From NCBI GenBank assembly GCA_029891385.1, contig CM057227.1, positions 55,987,567-56,051,566 on the forward strand: DNA of 64,000 bases. Direction: 5' to 3'. Under the pieces are notes generated by a model. That model was not told the DNA's origin, did no database searches, and was given only the letters and a program-made list of their open reading frames with translations. This DNA is from Erythroxylum novogranatense. Taxonomy: Eukaryota; Streptophyta; Magnoliopsida; Malpighiales; Erythroxylaceae. The position numbers and the translations under genes are program-made. Positions 42,047 to 52,651 of this stretch are shown in pieces. Numbering within the stretch: position 1 is the stretch's first letter; each line of letters opens with the position of its first letter.

Positions 42047-42884
42047 TTTGGCTTAATTCTATTGAACTCATACGTATCTTTCATTGTTTTCTTTGTTGAA
42101 TTCCTTAGAAAGGTTAAAAAAAAGGTTTAAATTGCTTGGAACGAATCTGCCATTATTGGTTCTTTGTGTTCTTGTTTCCTTAATTGGTTGTTTGTTTTCT
42201 TGATCAAAAAAAAAAGCAAAAAAATAGAAAAAAGGTGAAAAATATAACAAAAAAAGTGAACAGTATAAAGAAAAGAAAAAAAATTCAAGAATGATCAAGA
42301 AACATCCAAGATTGTGATTCTTTGAATCTTTGTTTGGTCTTTCATTCCAGATTTGTTCTTATCAGTCAAGATTTATTAAGATTGTCCTTCTTTCATTCAA
42401 GAACCTATCAAGAAACGATTTCTTTGAATCTTTTGTTCAATTCTTGGAACTTTGGGTAGATTGGGATATTAAAATAAAAAAAATTGGTCTTGGGTTCGGT
42501 GAGTTTTGTCATATTTTTGTGTGTCTTTCTTTGTTTCCTAGTTTATTTCTTGTTTTGGTACCTATCTTTGCTTCTCTACATTGATTTGAACAATTGTTGC
42601 ACTCATAATTGTTCAATTGACACAAGAATTGTTGCCTACACTACTTTTCATCCGTGTATTGGCCCTTTGATTTATTTTCTGTCCGTATAATATTTTGCTT
42701 CTAGATTTGTTTCATCTATTCATTTTTCTTTGTTAGGCTTGCTATCTTTGTGCTTTCTACTTGAACTTGTTGCTTGTTGATTTCCTTGATCTTGTTGAAG
42801 TGATCCTGAAAAGTAACATAAAAGAGGCACTTGAGTGGAAAAAGGCAAGAGTGTGAGATTATATAGTGAAAAGCCATTTTATTG
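42047..42884 (+). other. B4 leader
   Basis: AT-rich untranslated leader with A-rich stretches (42205-42290) and AAGATT/TCAAGAA words. I see no gene. It joins directly to the middle of gag at about 42885 (…TTGTGTG then ATTACTACTATAGGGAG), so the gag start was deleted. Confidence 0.78.
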
Positions 42885-43892
42885 TGTGATTACTACTATA
42901 GGGAGTTGCATCAAAAACTCCAAACATTGAGGCAAGGCACAAAGAGCGTGGAAGATTACCATAAGGAGATGGAGATAGCTATGATAAGAGCTAACATAGA
43001 GGAGGATAGAGAGGCTACAATGGCTCGATTCCTTGCTGGTCTAAATAAAGAGATATCGAATGTGTTAGAGCTTCATCAATACTTAGAGTTGGAGGACATG
43101 GTAAGCATGGCTATGAAGATTGAAAAGCAATTGAAGGGAAAAGGTTTCAGCAAGGGCAATACCTCAGGATCTTCAAATTCTTGGGGTCCTAAATGGCCAA
43201 AGAAGGAGGAAAAGAACAAGGATAAGTCCTATGACAATAAGGGCAAGTCGAAGGAAAAGTGGACAGCCTCTAAAGGTGTGCCTACATCTAATGATCAAAA
43301 TCCTGACACTAAGCAAAGAGACATCAAATGCTTCAAGTGTTTGGGTTTAGATCGTAGGGCAAACCAATGTCCCAATAGGAAGATCATGTATTTGCGAGAT
43401 GGGGTAATTGAATCAGAAGATAGTGATGGAAGTGATATGCCTAAGTTGGAGGATTGCACTGATGAAGAAGTTGAGCAACCAGTTCAAGCTGAAGCATTAG
43501 TAGTGAGGCGAGCTCTCAATGTACAAGAAAAGATAGAGCTTGAGGAACAAAGGGAGAATATATTCCACACCAGATGTTTAATTAAGGGTAAGATGTGCAG
43601 TTTAATAATTGATAGAGGTAGTTGCACCAATGTTGCAAGCACAATTTTAGTTGAGAAATTGGGCCTACCTCTCAGTAAGCACTCTAGTCCTTATAAGTTG
43701 CAATGGCTTAATGACTGTGGAGAGGTTAGGGTGAACAAGCAAGTGCTAGTGGCGTTCTCAATTGGGAGATATTCCGATGAAGTGTTGTGTGATGTAGTTT
43801 CTATGCATGCTGGTCATTTACTATTGGGGAGACCATGGCAATATGATAGGCGTGTACTACATGATGGATTCAAAAATAGATATTCATTCTAG
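42885..43892 (+). pseudogene. B4 gag (C-terminal half) and protease
   Basis: Open for 336 codons. Capsid second half (YYRELHQKLQTLRQGTKS, EYHKEM-type helix, ARFLAGLNKEI) and basic linker. The knuckle reads CFKCLGLDRRANQC (43329-43370), with Arg replacing the zinc-binding His kept in B1. Protease active site IIDRGSCTN has Arg for the first Gly of DGG. LLGRPWQYDRR follows. Ends at TAG 43890-43892, shared with B1. Confidence 0.88.
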
Positions 43893-44312
43893 ATGGGGGA
43901 GAAACACTTCACATTGGCACCCCTTTCACCAAAAGAAGTTCATGAGGATCAGTTGAGACTTGCAAAAGCCATGGAAGAACAAAAACTTGGAGAGGCTGAG
44001 AGTTTAAAAAGAAAAAAAGAAAAAGAGGCCATTCAAGAAAATAGGAACAAGGGCCCAACTGAGAGTAATTGCACTAGTGAGCAAAAGAAAGAGAGTGGTG
44101 CAGTTGAAAAACGAGAGAAGAGTGAAAAGAAGAGTGGAACAAAAAAAAGTACCTTTGCAAAAGAAAAAGAGTTGAGGAAGGTCATGTACACACAGAAACC
44201 CTTGGTTTTGCTTATGTACAAGGAGTTGTTTTATGGTGAGACTGACCTTGACCCTTCTGTGCCTAGAGTTGTGAGACTTGTTTTGCGGAATACTCGATGT
44301 CTTTCCAGATGA
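43893..44312 (+). pseudogene. B4 protease-RT linker
   Basis: In the same frame immediately after the shared TAG, beginning with Met. MGEKHFTLAPLSPKEVHEDQ, a strongly charged Lys/Glu stretch (about 43970-44170), then [30 protein letters not shown] lost base near 44287 shifts the frame just before the RT lead-in. Confidence 0.82.
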
Positions 44313-45297
44313 GTTGCCCAAAGGACTACCACCATTGAGGGGCATTGAACATCAGATTGATCTCGTGCCAGGAGTTCAAATTCCAAATCGCCCAGCCTAT
44401 AGAAGCAATCCTGAGGAGACAAAGGAGCTTCAAAGGCAAGTGGAAGAGTTGCTTGAGAGGGGGCACGTGAGAGAAAGTCTAAACCCATGCGCAGTTCCAG
44501 TGCTATTGGTGCCAAAGAAAGATGGAACTTGGCGTATGTGCGTGGATTGCAGGGCAATAAACAAGATAACGGTAAAGTATCGCCACCCCATTCCTAGGCT
44601 AGATGATATGCTTGATGAGCTACATGGTGCTTGTTTATTTACAAAAATTGATCTCATGAGTGGTTATCATCAAATTAGAATGAAAGTAGGGGATGAATGG
44701 AAAACAGCCTTTAAAACAAAATATGGTCTATATGAGTGGATGGTCATGCCATTTGGTTTGACAAATGTACCTAGCACTTTTATGAGATTAATGAACCATG
44801 TTTTGCGTGATTTCATTGGCAAGTTTGTGGTTGTATACTTTGATGACATTTTAATTTATAGCAAAAGCCTTGATGAGCATGTTATGCATCTTAAATCTAT
44901 ACTTGAAGCACTTAGGCGTGAAAGACTATATGCTAAATTTAAAAAGTGTTCTTTTTGTATGGATAAAGTTGTTTTTCTTGGCTTTGTTATTTCTGCCCAT
45001 GGTGTGCATGTTGATGAGGAGAAGGTTAAGGCTATTAAAGATTGGCCTACTCCTAAGTGTATTAGTGATGTGCGTAGTTTTCATGGTTTAGCTAGCTTTT
45101 ATAGGCGTTTTGTGAAAGATTTTAGTACCATTGCTGCGCCATTGACTGAAATAATTAAAAAGGATGTCGGATTTAAGTGGAATGAGGCACAAGAACTTGC
45201 TTTTAATACATTGAAAGATAAATTGTGTTCTGCGTCTGTATTGAGTTTGCCTAACTTTAATGAAGCTTTTGAGATAGAATGCGATGCCTCCGGGTAA
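44296..45297 (+). pseudogene. B4 reverse transcriptase and RNase H start
   Basis: Uninterrupted [151 protein letters not shown]. All RT catalytic motifs look intact, the best-preserved RT here. RNase H begins FEIECDASG and stops at TAA 45295-45297. Confidence 0.9.
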
Positions 45298-45582
45298 GGT
45301 ATTGGTGCTGTTTTGATGCAGGGTAAGCGTCCCATTGCATACTTCAGTGAAAAGCTTCATGGGCCACAATTGAATTATTCCACTTATGACAAGGAACTCT
45401 ATGCCTTGGTGAGAGCATTGGAGACTTGGCAGCATTATCTCTGGCCAAAAGAGTTTGTGATCCATTACGATCATGAGTCATTGAAATATCTAAAGGGCCA
45501 AGGTAAGTTGAACAAGAGGCATGCTGAAGTGGCTGGAATTCATAGAGACCTTTCCATACGTGATACAATACAAACAAGGTAA
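45298..45582 (+). pseudogene. B4 RNase H
   Basis: Continues in frame after the stop: [58 protein letters not shown]. The Asp-Glu-Asp catalytic set is present. An extra base near 45525 (CATGCTGAAGTGG) shifts the end of the domain into the next frame. Confidence 0.86.
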
Positions 45583-46597
45583 GGAGAATGTAATTGCTGA
45601 TGCACTTTCAAGAAGGTACACTCTAATCACTACTTTAAGTTCTAAATTGTTAGGGTTTGAGTACATTAGGGATTTGTATGCTTCGGATTCTGATTTTGGC
45701 AATGTGTTTGGCGCTTGTGAGCATGCTGCATTCCAAAGATTTTATAGACATGATGGCTATCTGTTTAGGGAGAACAAGTTATGTGTGCCTAAATGTTCTA
45801 TGCGGGAAGTCCTTGTGCGTGAATCACATTGTGGGGGTTTGATGGGTCATTTTGGGGTTCAAAAGACATATGAAATACTTTGTGAACATTTTTATTGGCC
45901 TAACATGAGAAAAGATGTTGAAAAAATTTGTTCTAAGTGTGTTGCATGTAGACAAGCGAAATCTAAGACTCATCCTTATGGTTTGTATACACCTTTGCCT
46001 ATGCCTAAGCATCCGTGGACTGACATATCTATGGACTTTGTTTTAGGGTTGCCTAGGACAAAAAAAGGTAGGGATAGTATGTTTGTGGTAGTAGATCGGT
46101 TTAGCAAGATGACACATTTCATTGCATGTCATAAAACTGATGATGCTGTAAATATTGCCGAGTTGTTTTTTAAGGATGTTGTGCGTTTGCATGGTGTTCC
46201 TAAGACTATTGTTTCTGATTGTGATGTTAAGTTTTTGAGCCACTTTTGGCGTGTTCTTTGGGGTAAGCTAGGTACTAAATTTTTGTTTTCTACTACTTGC
46301 CATCCTCAAACTGACGGACAAACTGAGGTAGTTAATAGAACTTTAGGTTCTCTTTTACGTGTTGTGGTTGGTAAAAATATTAAAACATGGGAAGAATGTT
46401 TGTCATTAGTTGAATTTGCATACAATAGGAGCATACATTCTACTACTGGTTATTCACCTTTTGAGATTGTTTATGGTTTTAATCCATTAACACCTTTAGA
46501 TTTGTGTCCTTTACCTTTAAGTGAGATAACTAGTATAGATGGACAAAAGAAAGCAGATTTGGTGCGCAACATTCATGAAAAGCGAGACAACACATAG
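45521..46597 (+). pseudogene. B4 integrase
   Basis: 358 open codons: [33 protein letters not shown] domain ([23 protein letters not shown]), core Asp in [13 protein letters not shown], Asp in [13 protein letters not shown] (Cys replaces the usual Arg), Glu in [31 protein letters not shown]. The catalytic triad is present. The frame ends near 46580-46597 after NIHEK by a base change. Confidence 0.9.
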
Positions 46598-47068
46598 AAA
46601 GCGGAATGAAGCATATGCACAAAGAGCTAATCAAGGCGAAAGTTGATGCAATTTGAGCACTGGTGATTGGGTTTGGTTACATTTAGGAAAGAGAGGTTTC
46701 CTAAGCAAAGGAAATCCAAGTTGGATCCTAGAGGCGATGGGCCTTTCCAAGTCCTTGAAAAGATTAATAATAATGCCTACAAGATTGATTTGCCAGGTGA
46801 GTATCAAGTATTTGCTACATTTAATGTTGCTGATCTCTCTCCATTTTATAATGCAGGGGCTGATTTGAGGACGAATCCTTTTGAGAAGGGAGGGAATGAT
46901 ACAAGAAGCCATGGCAATGGAGATCAAGGTGCAACACATCAAGACAAGCTTACTTTGCCAAGTGGACCTATTACAAGACAACGTGCAGCAAGGCTTAAAC
47001 AAGCACTTCAAGGGTTTGTTAAAGTCACATTACATCTCACCTTGATGAAAAGACTGAACCATCTGTGA
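46598..47068 (+). pseudogene. B4 integrase C-terminus and LTR-encoded tail
   Basis: [64 protein letters not shown] and, within the LTR, GPITRQRAARLKQALQGF. A lost base near 47020 shifts the last tail residues (compare 31313-31553, where the tail is clean). Frame breaks around 46640-46665 separate it from the core. Confidence 0.83.
46883..46896 (+). promoter_or_regulatory. B4 polypurine tract
   Basis: GAGAAGGGAGGGAA directly before the 3' LTR. Confidence 0.87.
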
Positions 47069-47805
47069 AGAATTCAAGTGGTGTAGTCAAGCCTGTGATT
47101 CTTCTAGAGAGGGCATGTGGAGGGGCTAATACTTAGCCAAATTTCAAGACAAGTTCAATTATTCTTATGGACTTATTTTAGTACATTGGACTTGTTATTT
47201 ATCCGTTGTTTATTAGGCCCAAAGAGACTTGTTATGGGCTAGGTATTTATTAGTATTTGCCTTAGTTTATTTAAAACTAGTTTTGGACAACCAAGTGTGT
47301 GGGCCTAAGTAGAGTAATCCATTAGGCCCATCCACCTCCCTTAGGTTTATTTAAGTTATTTTGGTCTTATTTAAGTTAGTTTAGCCCAATCCTAAGTGGA
47401 ATAGGATCAGATTGCATTATTGGGCTATAAACTCCTAAACTAGTTAGGATTAGGCTTGTTTTAGCATTAAAGGGTCTTGTAACTTATTCCTTTTAGGTTT
47501 AGGTCGTGGGCAAGGGTATAAATACCTTATTTTATCCTTGTAAACATTAGATTTTGGTTGATTAACGAAATTGAGAGTTCTCTTCAAGTAAGGTGTGTTC
47601 TTCTTATTGTTACTTCAAGGATTGCATCACTTATCAAGGTAATCACTTGTGGCGTGTTCAATTCTTCAATTTTCTTTGGGTTTGGGTCTCAATTCCGTAT
47701 AATTGGGGTTTGAACTAGCACATTCTTAGAATAGAAAGATTGGGGTTTTGATTCAATAAGATTAGGGGGTTTCAAGAACCTTGTTTTCTTGGGGTTTCCG
47801 TATCA
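46897..47805 (+). repeat. B4 3' LTR
   Basis: TGATACAAGAAGCC...TTTCCGTATCA, 909 bp, followed by ACACC. Confidence 0.95.
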
Positions 47806-47810
47806 ACACC
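47806..47810. repeat. Target-site duplication ACACC, right of B4
   Basis: Identical to 41122-41126. Joining the two C LTR halves over it gives the usual GTCAACACCTTTATAAG. Confidence 0.95.
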
Positions 47811-48279
47811 TTTATAAGTTTATTTTGTTTATTTTAGGGATTGATTTGTTTCCTTTTATTTAGTATCTTCTTTAGGACATTAAGTTAGGAAGTTTTCCCT
47901 ATAAATAGGCACCCTTTATGTACTTTGAAAGGGGTCTTTGATTCAGAAATAATATTGAGAGCTTTCTTGCTTTCTTTGTATTCTTTGAGAATACTTGACT
48001 TATCAAAGGAGTGGTTTTCCTTTGTGGCATGCTAAGGTTAGAGTTCTAAGAGACAAGTTCTCTTAGGGTTCTTTCCATTGACCAACATTCTTACTAGAGT
48101 TCTAAGAGACAAGTTCTCTTAGGGTTCTTTTCATCGATCAACATTCTTCTCACCTCCCATTTTCTTTGTGTTCTGTTTCTATCTTTTCAACTTTGTTTCT
48201 TGTGATTCCGTGTGTTTGCTTGATTCTATCTACTCCCGGGCATAGTCTCATCTTGTTGAAGGTTCTCTAGGACAAGTTC
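47806..48279 (+). repeat. C3 LTR, right half
   Basis: Resumes with ACACCTTTATAAG after B4. Contains TATAAATA at about 47900-47907 and the paired 55-bp units. It is cut at GACAAGTTCCTATTG, about 13 bp before the normal LTR end, and runs into C4 gag scraps. Confidence 0.9.
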
Positions 48280-48457
48280 CTATTGTTGAAAGACCAATCC
48301 GCACGTAGCAAGAAATTAAAGGCTTCATGAGAAAGCGCTTTGTACAAGAAATTAAAGGCATCATGAAAGACCAATCCAGCCAAAAGAAGATATTGAAGAA
48401 GAGCAACGTGAGCACATCTTTCATACAAGGTGTCTCATTAATGGTAAAGTTTGTAGC
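48280..48457 (+). pseudogene. C4 rearranged gag and protease scraps
   Basis: GAAAGACCAATCCGCACG and GAAAGCGCTTTGT match C gag (about 6617-6670). CAAGAAATTAAAGGC is duplicated (about 48309 and 48346). The sequence then jumps to the region before protease (AAGAAGAT...GAGCAACGTGAG). No frame is preserved. Confidence 0.75.
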
Positions 48458-49636
48458 ATGATCATAGATGGTGGAAGTTGTACCAATGTTGCTAGTACTT
48501 TACTCGTTGACAAGCTTAATTTGCCTATTTTGAAACATCTTAGATCATATAAATTGCAATGGCTAAATGATTGTGGTGAGGTGAAAGTCACCAAACAAGT
48601 GATGGTTGCATTTTCTGTTGGTAAGTATCATGATGAGATTTTATGTGATGTTGCACCAATGTATGCTGGACATGTTTTGCTTGGTAGGCCATGGCAATTT
48701 GATAGAAAAGTTAGGCATGATGGATATAAAAATTGTTATTCTTTTCCTTTTCATGGTAAAAATATGGTGCTGAAACCTCTTAGGCCCATTCAAGCTTATG
48801 AGGATCAAGTGAGGATTGAGAAAGAATGCAAATTGAAGGCAAAAGAAAAGAAAGAGAGAGATGTCGAAAAGAAAGAAAAAGGGAGAGAAAGTAAAACGAG
48901 CGAAAAAAATGAAGAAAAGAGAGTGACTTTATTTGCTGGAAAAAGTGAGATCAAGAGAGCTTTAAAATGTGAAGAATCTTATATACTTTTATATAAAGAT
49001 GTTTTCTTAACTATTAATGAGCTTGATCCATCTTTGCCGTCTAGTGTTTTGTCTTTGTTGCAGGACTTCAACGACTTATTTCCGGAGGACATTCCTGATG
49101 GATTGCCCCCTTTGAGAGGCATTGAGCATCGTATAGACTTCCTTCCCGGAGCTTCAATTCTGAATAGGCCTGCGTATAGAGCGAATTCAGAAGAAACTAA
49201 GGAGATCCAAAAGCAAGTTGAAGAGCTTGTGGAAAAGGGCTTTGTGAGAGAAAGTTTGAGCCCGTGTGCTGTGCCAGTTATACTTGTTCCTAAGAAAGAT
49301 GGCAAATGGAGAATGTGTGTTGACTGTAGAGCCATCAATAAAATAACGGTGAAATATCGTTACCCTATCCCTCGTTTAGATGATATGCTTGATGAGTTGC
49401 ATGGTGTTTGTATATTTTCTAAAATTGATCTTAGAAGTGGGTATCATCAAATTTGCAAGAAAAAGGGTGATGAGTGGAAAACTGCTTTAAAAACTAAGTT
49501 TGGGTTGTATGAGTGGTTAGTTATGCCTTTTGGCTTGACTAATGCACCTAGTACTTTCATGAGTTTGATGAATCATGTGTTTCGTCCTTTTATTGGAAAG
49601 TATGTGGTCGTCAAGAGATTGAGCCCATATTGTTGA
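48458..49636 (+). pseudogene. C4 protease and reverse transcriptase, truncated, 392 open codons
   Basis: Longest open frame of family C. Protease: IIDGGSCTNVASTLLVDKL, GHVLLGRPWQFDRK. Linker: [107 protein letters not shown], then FIGKYVVV at 49613. There it fuses out of frame to a C LTR and stops after a few residues, before the YFDD box. The ATG is internal to protease, so this is a remnant rather than a natural start. Confidence 0.88.
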
Positions 49637-50361
49637 GTCAGATTTCATCTCATAAAGGTCCAAGAGGCATTGTCTTACTCGAAGCCCAACATAAAGTGTC
49701 CAAAGGCCCACATGGAGTCCACTTGGGAGAACTCACTTAAAGTACCATGTGACAAGCATGTGCCACTTAAAAATAAGGATATGGACGTGATCCCTATGGT
49801 TCAACATATTGAGATCACATTTTATTTAGTTTCCTTTTTTGTTTCCTCTAAATAAGGTGATCTAGTCAACACCTTTATAAGTTTATTTTGTTTCCTATTA
49901 GGGATTGATTTGTTTCCTTTTATTTAGTATCTTCTTTAGGACATTAAGTTAGGAAGTTTTCCCTATAAATAGGCACCCTCTATGTACTTTAAAAGGGGTC
50001 TTTGATTCAGAAATAATATTGAGAGCTTTCTTGCTTTCTTTGTATTCTTTGAGAATACTTGACTTATCAAAGGAGTGGTTTTCCTTTGTGGGGTCCTAAG
50101 GTTAGAGTTCTAAGAGACAAGTTCTCGTAGGGTTCTTTCCATTGACCAACATTCTTACTAGAGTTCTAAGAGACAAGTTCTCTTAGGGTTCTTTTCATCG
50201 ATCAACATTCTTCTCACCTCCCATTTTCTTTGTGTTCTGTTTCTATCTTGTGAACTTTGTTTCTTGTGATTCCGTGTGTTTGCTTGATTCTATCTACTCC
50301 TGGGCATAGTTCCATCTTGTTGAAGGTTCTTTAGGACAAGTTCCTATTAGGCCTGCCATCA
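49614..50361 (+). repeat. C4 3' LTR, 3' portion
   Basis: From AAGAGATTGAGCCCATATTG to GGCCTGCCATCA: the last ~748 bp of a C LTR, with TATAAATA (about 49962-49971) and the paired 55-bp units. The first ~300 bp are deleted together with the rest of pol. Confidence 0.9.
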
Positions 50362-50759
50362 GAATACACTATATATGATGTGTACATATTACATAATGTG
50401 TACAGTTATAACTAGCTGGCTTTATGTACCTATCATCTATAAAGTCATCTCATTGTATACATCACACTAACAAGAATACATCATTCCTTCAAGAAATTCA
50501 TCAAGACTTGCTTTCTTGAATCAAGAAACAATTTTTTGTTTCAAGATTTACTTTACTAGCTATGTATACTATATCATCTATAGCTAGTATAACCCTATTA
50601 TAGTTATACAATAGGGTTATACTAGCTATGCATGTGTACATAACTATTACCAATTAAGTATACATGCTTATAATTTGATGTGTACATAGTGTGCTATGCT
50701 ATGTACTAGTCTAATACTATTACAATGTATTACACATGCAGATTAGACTTGTACAATTA
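50362..50759. other. W2: hairpin-rich DNA with an A-leader scrap
   Basis: No gene. TATA/GTAC/CATG-type alternating words as in W1, with a perfect inverted repeat at 50580-50629. Positions 50472-50553 differ: they resemble the family A leader (CAAGAAATTCATCAAGACTT..., compare 54965-55050) though diverged. It ends where A5 RT sequence begins (ACATGTACACTTCTTT). Confidence 0.7.
50580..50629. repeat. Inverted repeat, 20-bp perfect arms, 10-bp loop
   Basis: Arms 50580-50599 (ATAGCTAGTATAACCCTATT) and 50610-50629 are exact reverse complements. Confidence 0.9.
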
Positions 50760-50938
50760 ACATGTACACTTCTTTAACTTAGCATACAACTTTTCTGCCC
50801 TAAGTGCATCTAAGACAAGCCTAAGATGCTCAATATGCTCATTAGTGCTTTTGCTATAGATCAATATGTCATCAAAATATACCACAACAAACTTGCCAAT
50901 AAATGACCTCAAAACATGATTCATCAAACGCATAAAGA
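50760..50938 (-). pseudogene. A5 RT fragment
   Basis: About 60 codons around the polymerase site: [50 protein letters not shown]. The YFDD box is intact but the domain is cut on both sides. It is joined at 50938 to leader sequence GAACAAACAGAAAATTAAAG. Confidence 0.88.
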
Positions 50939-50975
50939 ACAAACAGAAAATTAAAGATAAAGATTGAATTTAAAA

Positions 50976-50992
50976 CCTAGGCTCTGATACCA
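50976..50992 (-). promoter_or_regulatory. A5 primer-binding site
   Basis: CCTAGGCTCTGATACCA on the plus strand, four bases from the LTR, identical to that of A3. Confidence 0.88.
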
Positions 50993-50996
50993 AAGA

Positions 50997-51903
50997 TGAT
51001 ACGACAACAACCTAGAATCAATGTCTAGATCACCTTCGTTTCAATGATTGTTCCCAAACCTAAATTCAATCATTCTAACAAAACCCTTCACCCCCAAAAA
51101 AGCAAGGAATTGGTAACAAAGAGTATAAGATTGTAGGAATTGAATTAACGCCACAAGTTAGAACTTACTTGATAAGTTGAATCGATCCTTAAGGTAAAAA
51201 CAAGCAAGAATCTCAATTCTCTCTTGAAGAATGCTTTCTAATTTTATTGATCTCTCCAAAACTCGTGTTCATGGCTAAAGCAAGGGTTTACATACCCTTT
51301 GCAATGTAAACCCTAACAAAGATAACCTAAAAACCTAAAGAAAGCCCAAAATATCAAAAAGGCCTTCTTGAAACAAATCTGCCCGAGAATAAATCCCACA
51401 TGGATTTGGGCTTCAAAACTAATTAAAATTGACTAGTCCTTGTCCAAATAGGATAAGAAAACCACAAAATAGAAGACTAACTTAAGAGGGGCGAATTGGG
51501 CTTTTAAACTAGGCCCACAAGCTTGGTTCCTTAAAATAAAACATGCACATGACTTTTTTAATAAAGCACATGCACACTTAATGCAAACCAGCCCATGAAA
51601 AAGCCTAAAAGAAATCCACATGCCCTTTATAAGATAAAATAAGCTCAAGCCCATTGATTAGACTTGTGCTTGTGAAAATTGGCTAAGTGTTAGCCCTCTT
51701 GATTTGATGCCTCCAATGTGCACACACACTTAGGTGTCTTCCTAAGCTTTTCCCCAAGCTTGATCAACAAAACTTCTTGAAGTTCTTGTGAAACAAAAGC
51801 TTGTACATAAATTTGAAATTGTTCTTTAAGCTTGTTGGAGCGTGACCTTGTAATTGGACCCATTGGCATCCTCAAGTCTCCATTGCCTTTGTGAGTTATA
51901 TCA
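50997..51903 (-). repeat. A5 5' LTR
   Basis: TGATACGACAACAACC...TGTGAGTTATATCA, 907 bp. One base near the outer end is changed (GTTATATCA for GTTGTATCA). Confidence 0.92.
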
Positions 51904-52616
51904 CACTACCATATACTAGTATGCACTAACTATATACATAACTAATGCAATACATGGCATGTGTGGACCATGTACATGCATACTATATAACATTGTATGC
52001 ATATATGCGTATGCATACATAGTGCTATTACTATGTAATGTTGCATGTGTACACGTAATAATGTATAACATTAGTATATAGTATAATTAGTGTATGGTTA
52101 TAATTACACACACATACATAGTGTATATGCATATGTATTAGTGTAGATAACAGGTTATATACATATCTTGAGTCGTACATTATTGAATAGTTATTAACAT
52201 ATATTACCATACACTATGCAATAGTACACATAGTATCTTGCACACATGTATTTCTACCACATATATGCATAGTATATATGGTGTACTAATATGTAGTAAC
52301 TATATGTAATGGTACTAATATATTACACTATATGATGCTACATGTATTATATGTATGCATAGTATATATATGTTATACACTATTATGGATATATGGTACA
52401 TGTGTATTACCATGCATATAAATACAAAGTATACAATATAATATTATGTGCATGTACACATTCACATGGTACCATAGTTACAATTGGCATTATTACCATG
52501 GAATACATAATTATAATATATGTATTATTACTATACATGGTAGCATATGTAGTTAGTATATATGTTACTACTATACACATATTTTACCATGTGGTACATA
52601 TGCATACGTGTTGCAA

Positions 52617-52651
52617 AACTAGTAAAGTAATATGTAGCTACTTTACTAGTT
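52617..52651. repeat. Inverted repeat, 13-bp perfect arms
   Basis: AACTAGTAAAGTA (52617-52629) and TACTTTACTAGTT (52639-52651), 9-bp loop, in W3. Confidence 0.88.

Larger units (their letters stand above)
41127..47805 (+). mobile_element. B4: family B Ty3/gypsy element (6,679 bp)
   Basis: Best family B copy: 5' LTR 41127-42032, primer-binding site, leader, gag lacking its N-terminus, protease, RT, RNase H, integrase, polypurine tract, 3' LTR 46897-47805. Perfect ACACC duplication (41122-41126, 47806-47810) in a C LTR. Frame breaks or stops lie near 43890, 44290, 45296, 45525, 46580 and 46650, so the polyprotein is not continuous. Confidence 0.95.
50760..51903 (-). mobile_element. A5: severely deleted family A element
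   Basis: Minus strand: a 180-bp RT piece joined directly to the last 58 bp of leader, primer-binding site and a 5' LTR. Gag, protease and most of pol are missing, as is the 3' LTR. The right outer flank is W3 (CACTA...). The left end stops inside RT at W2. Confidence 0.9.
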
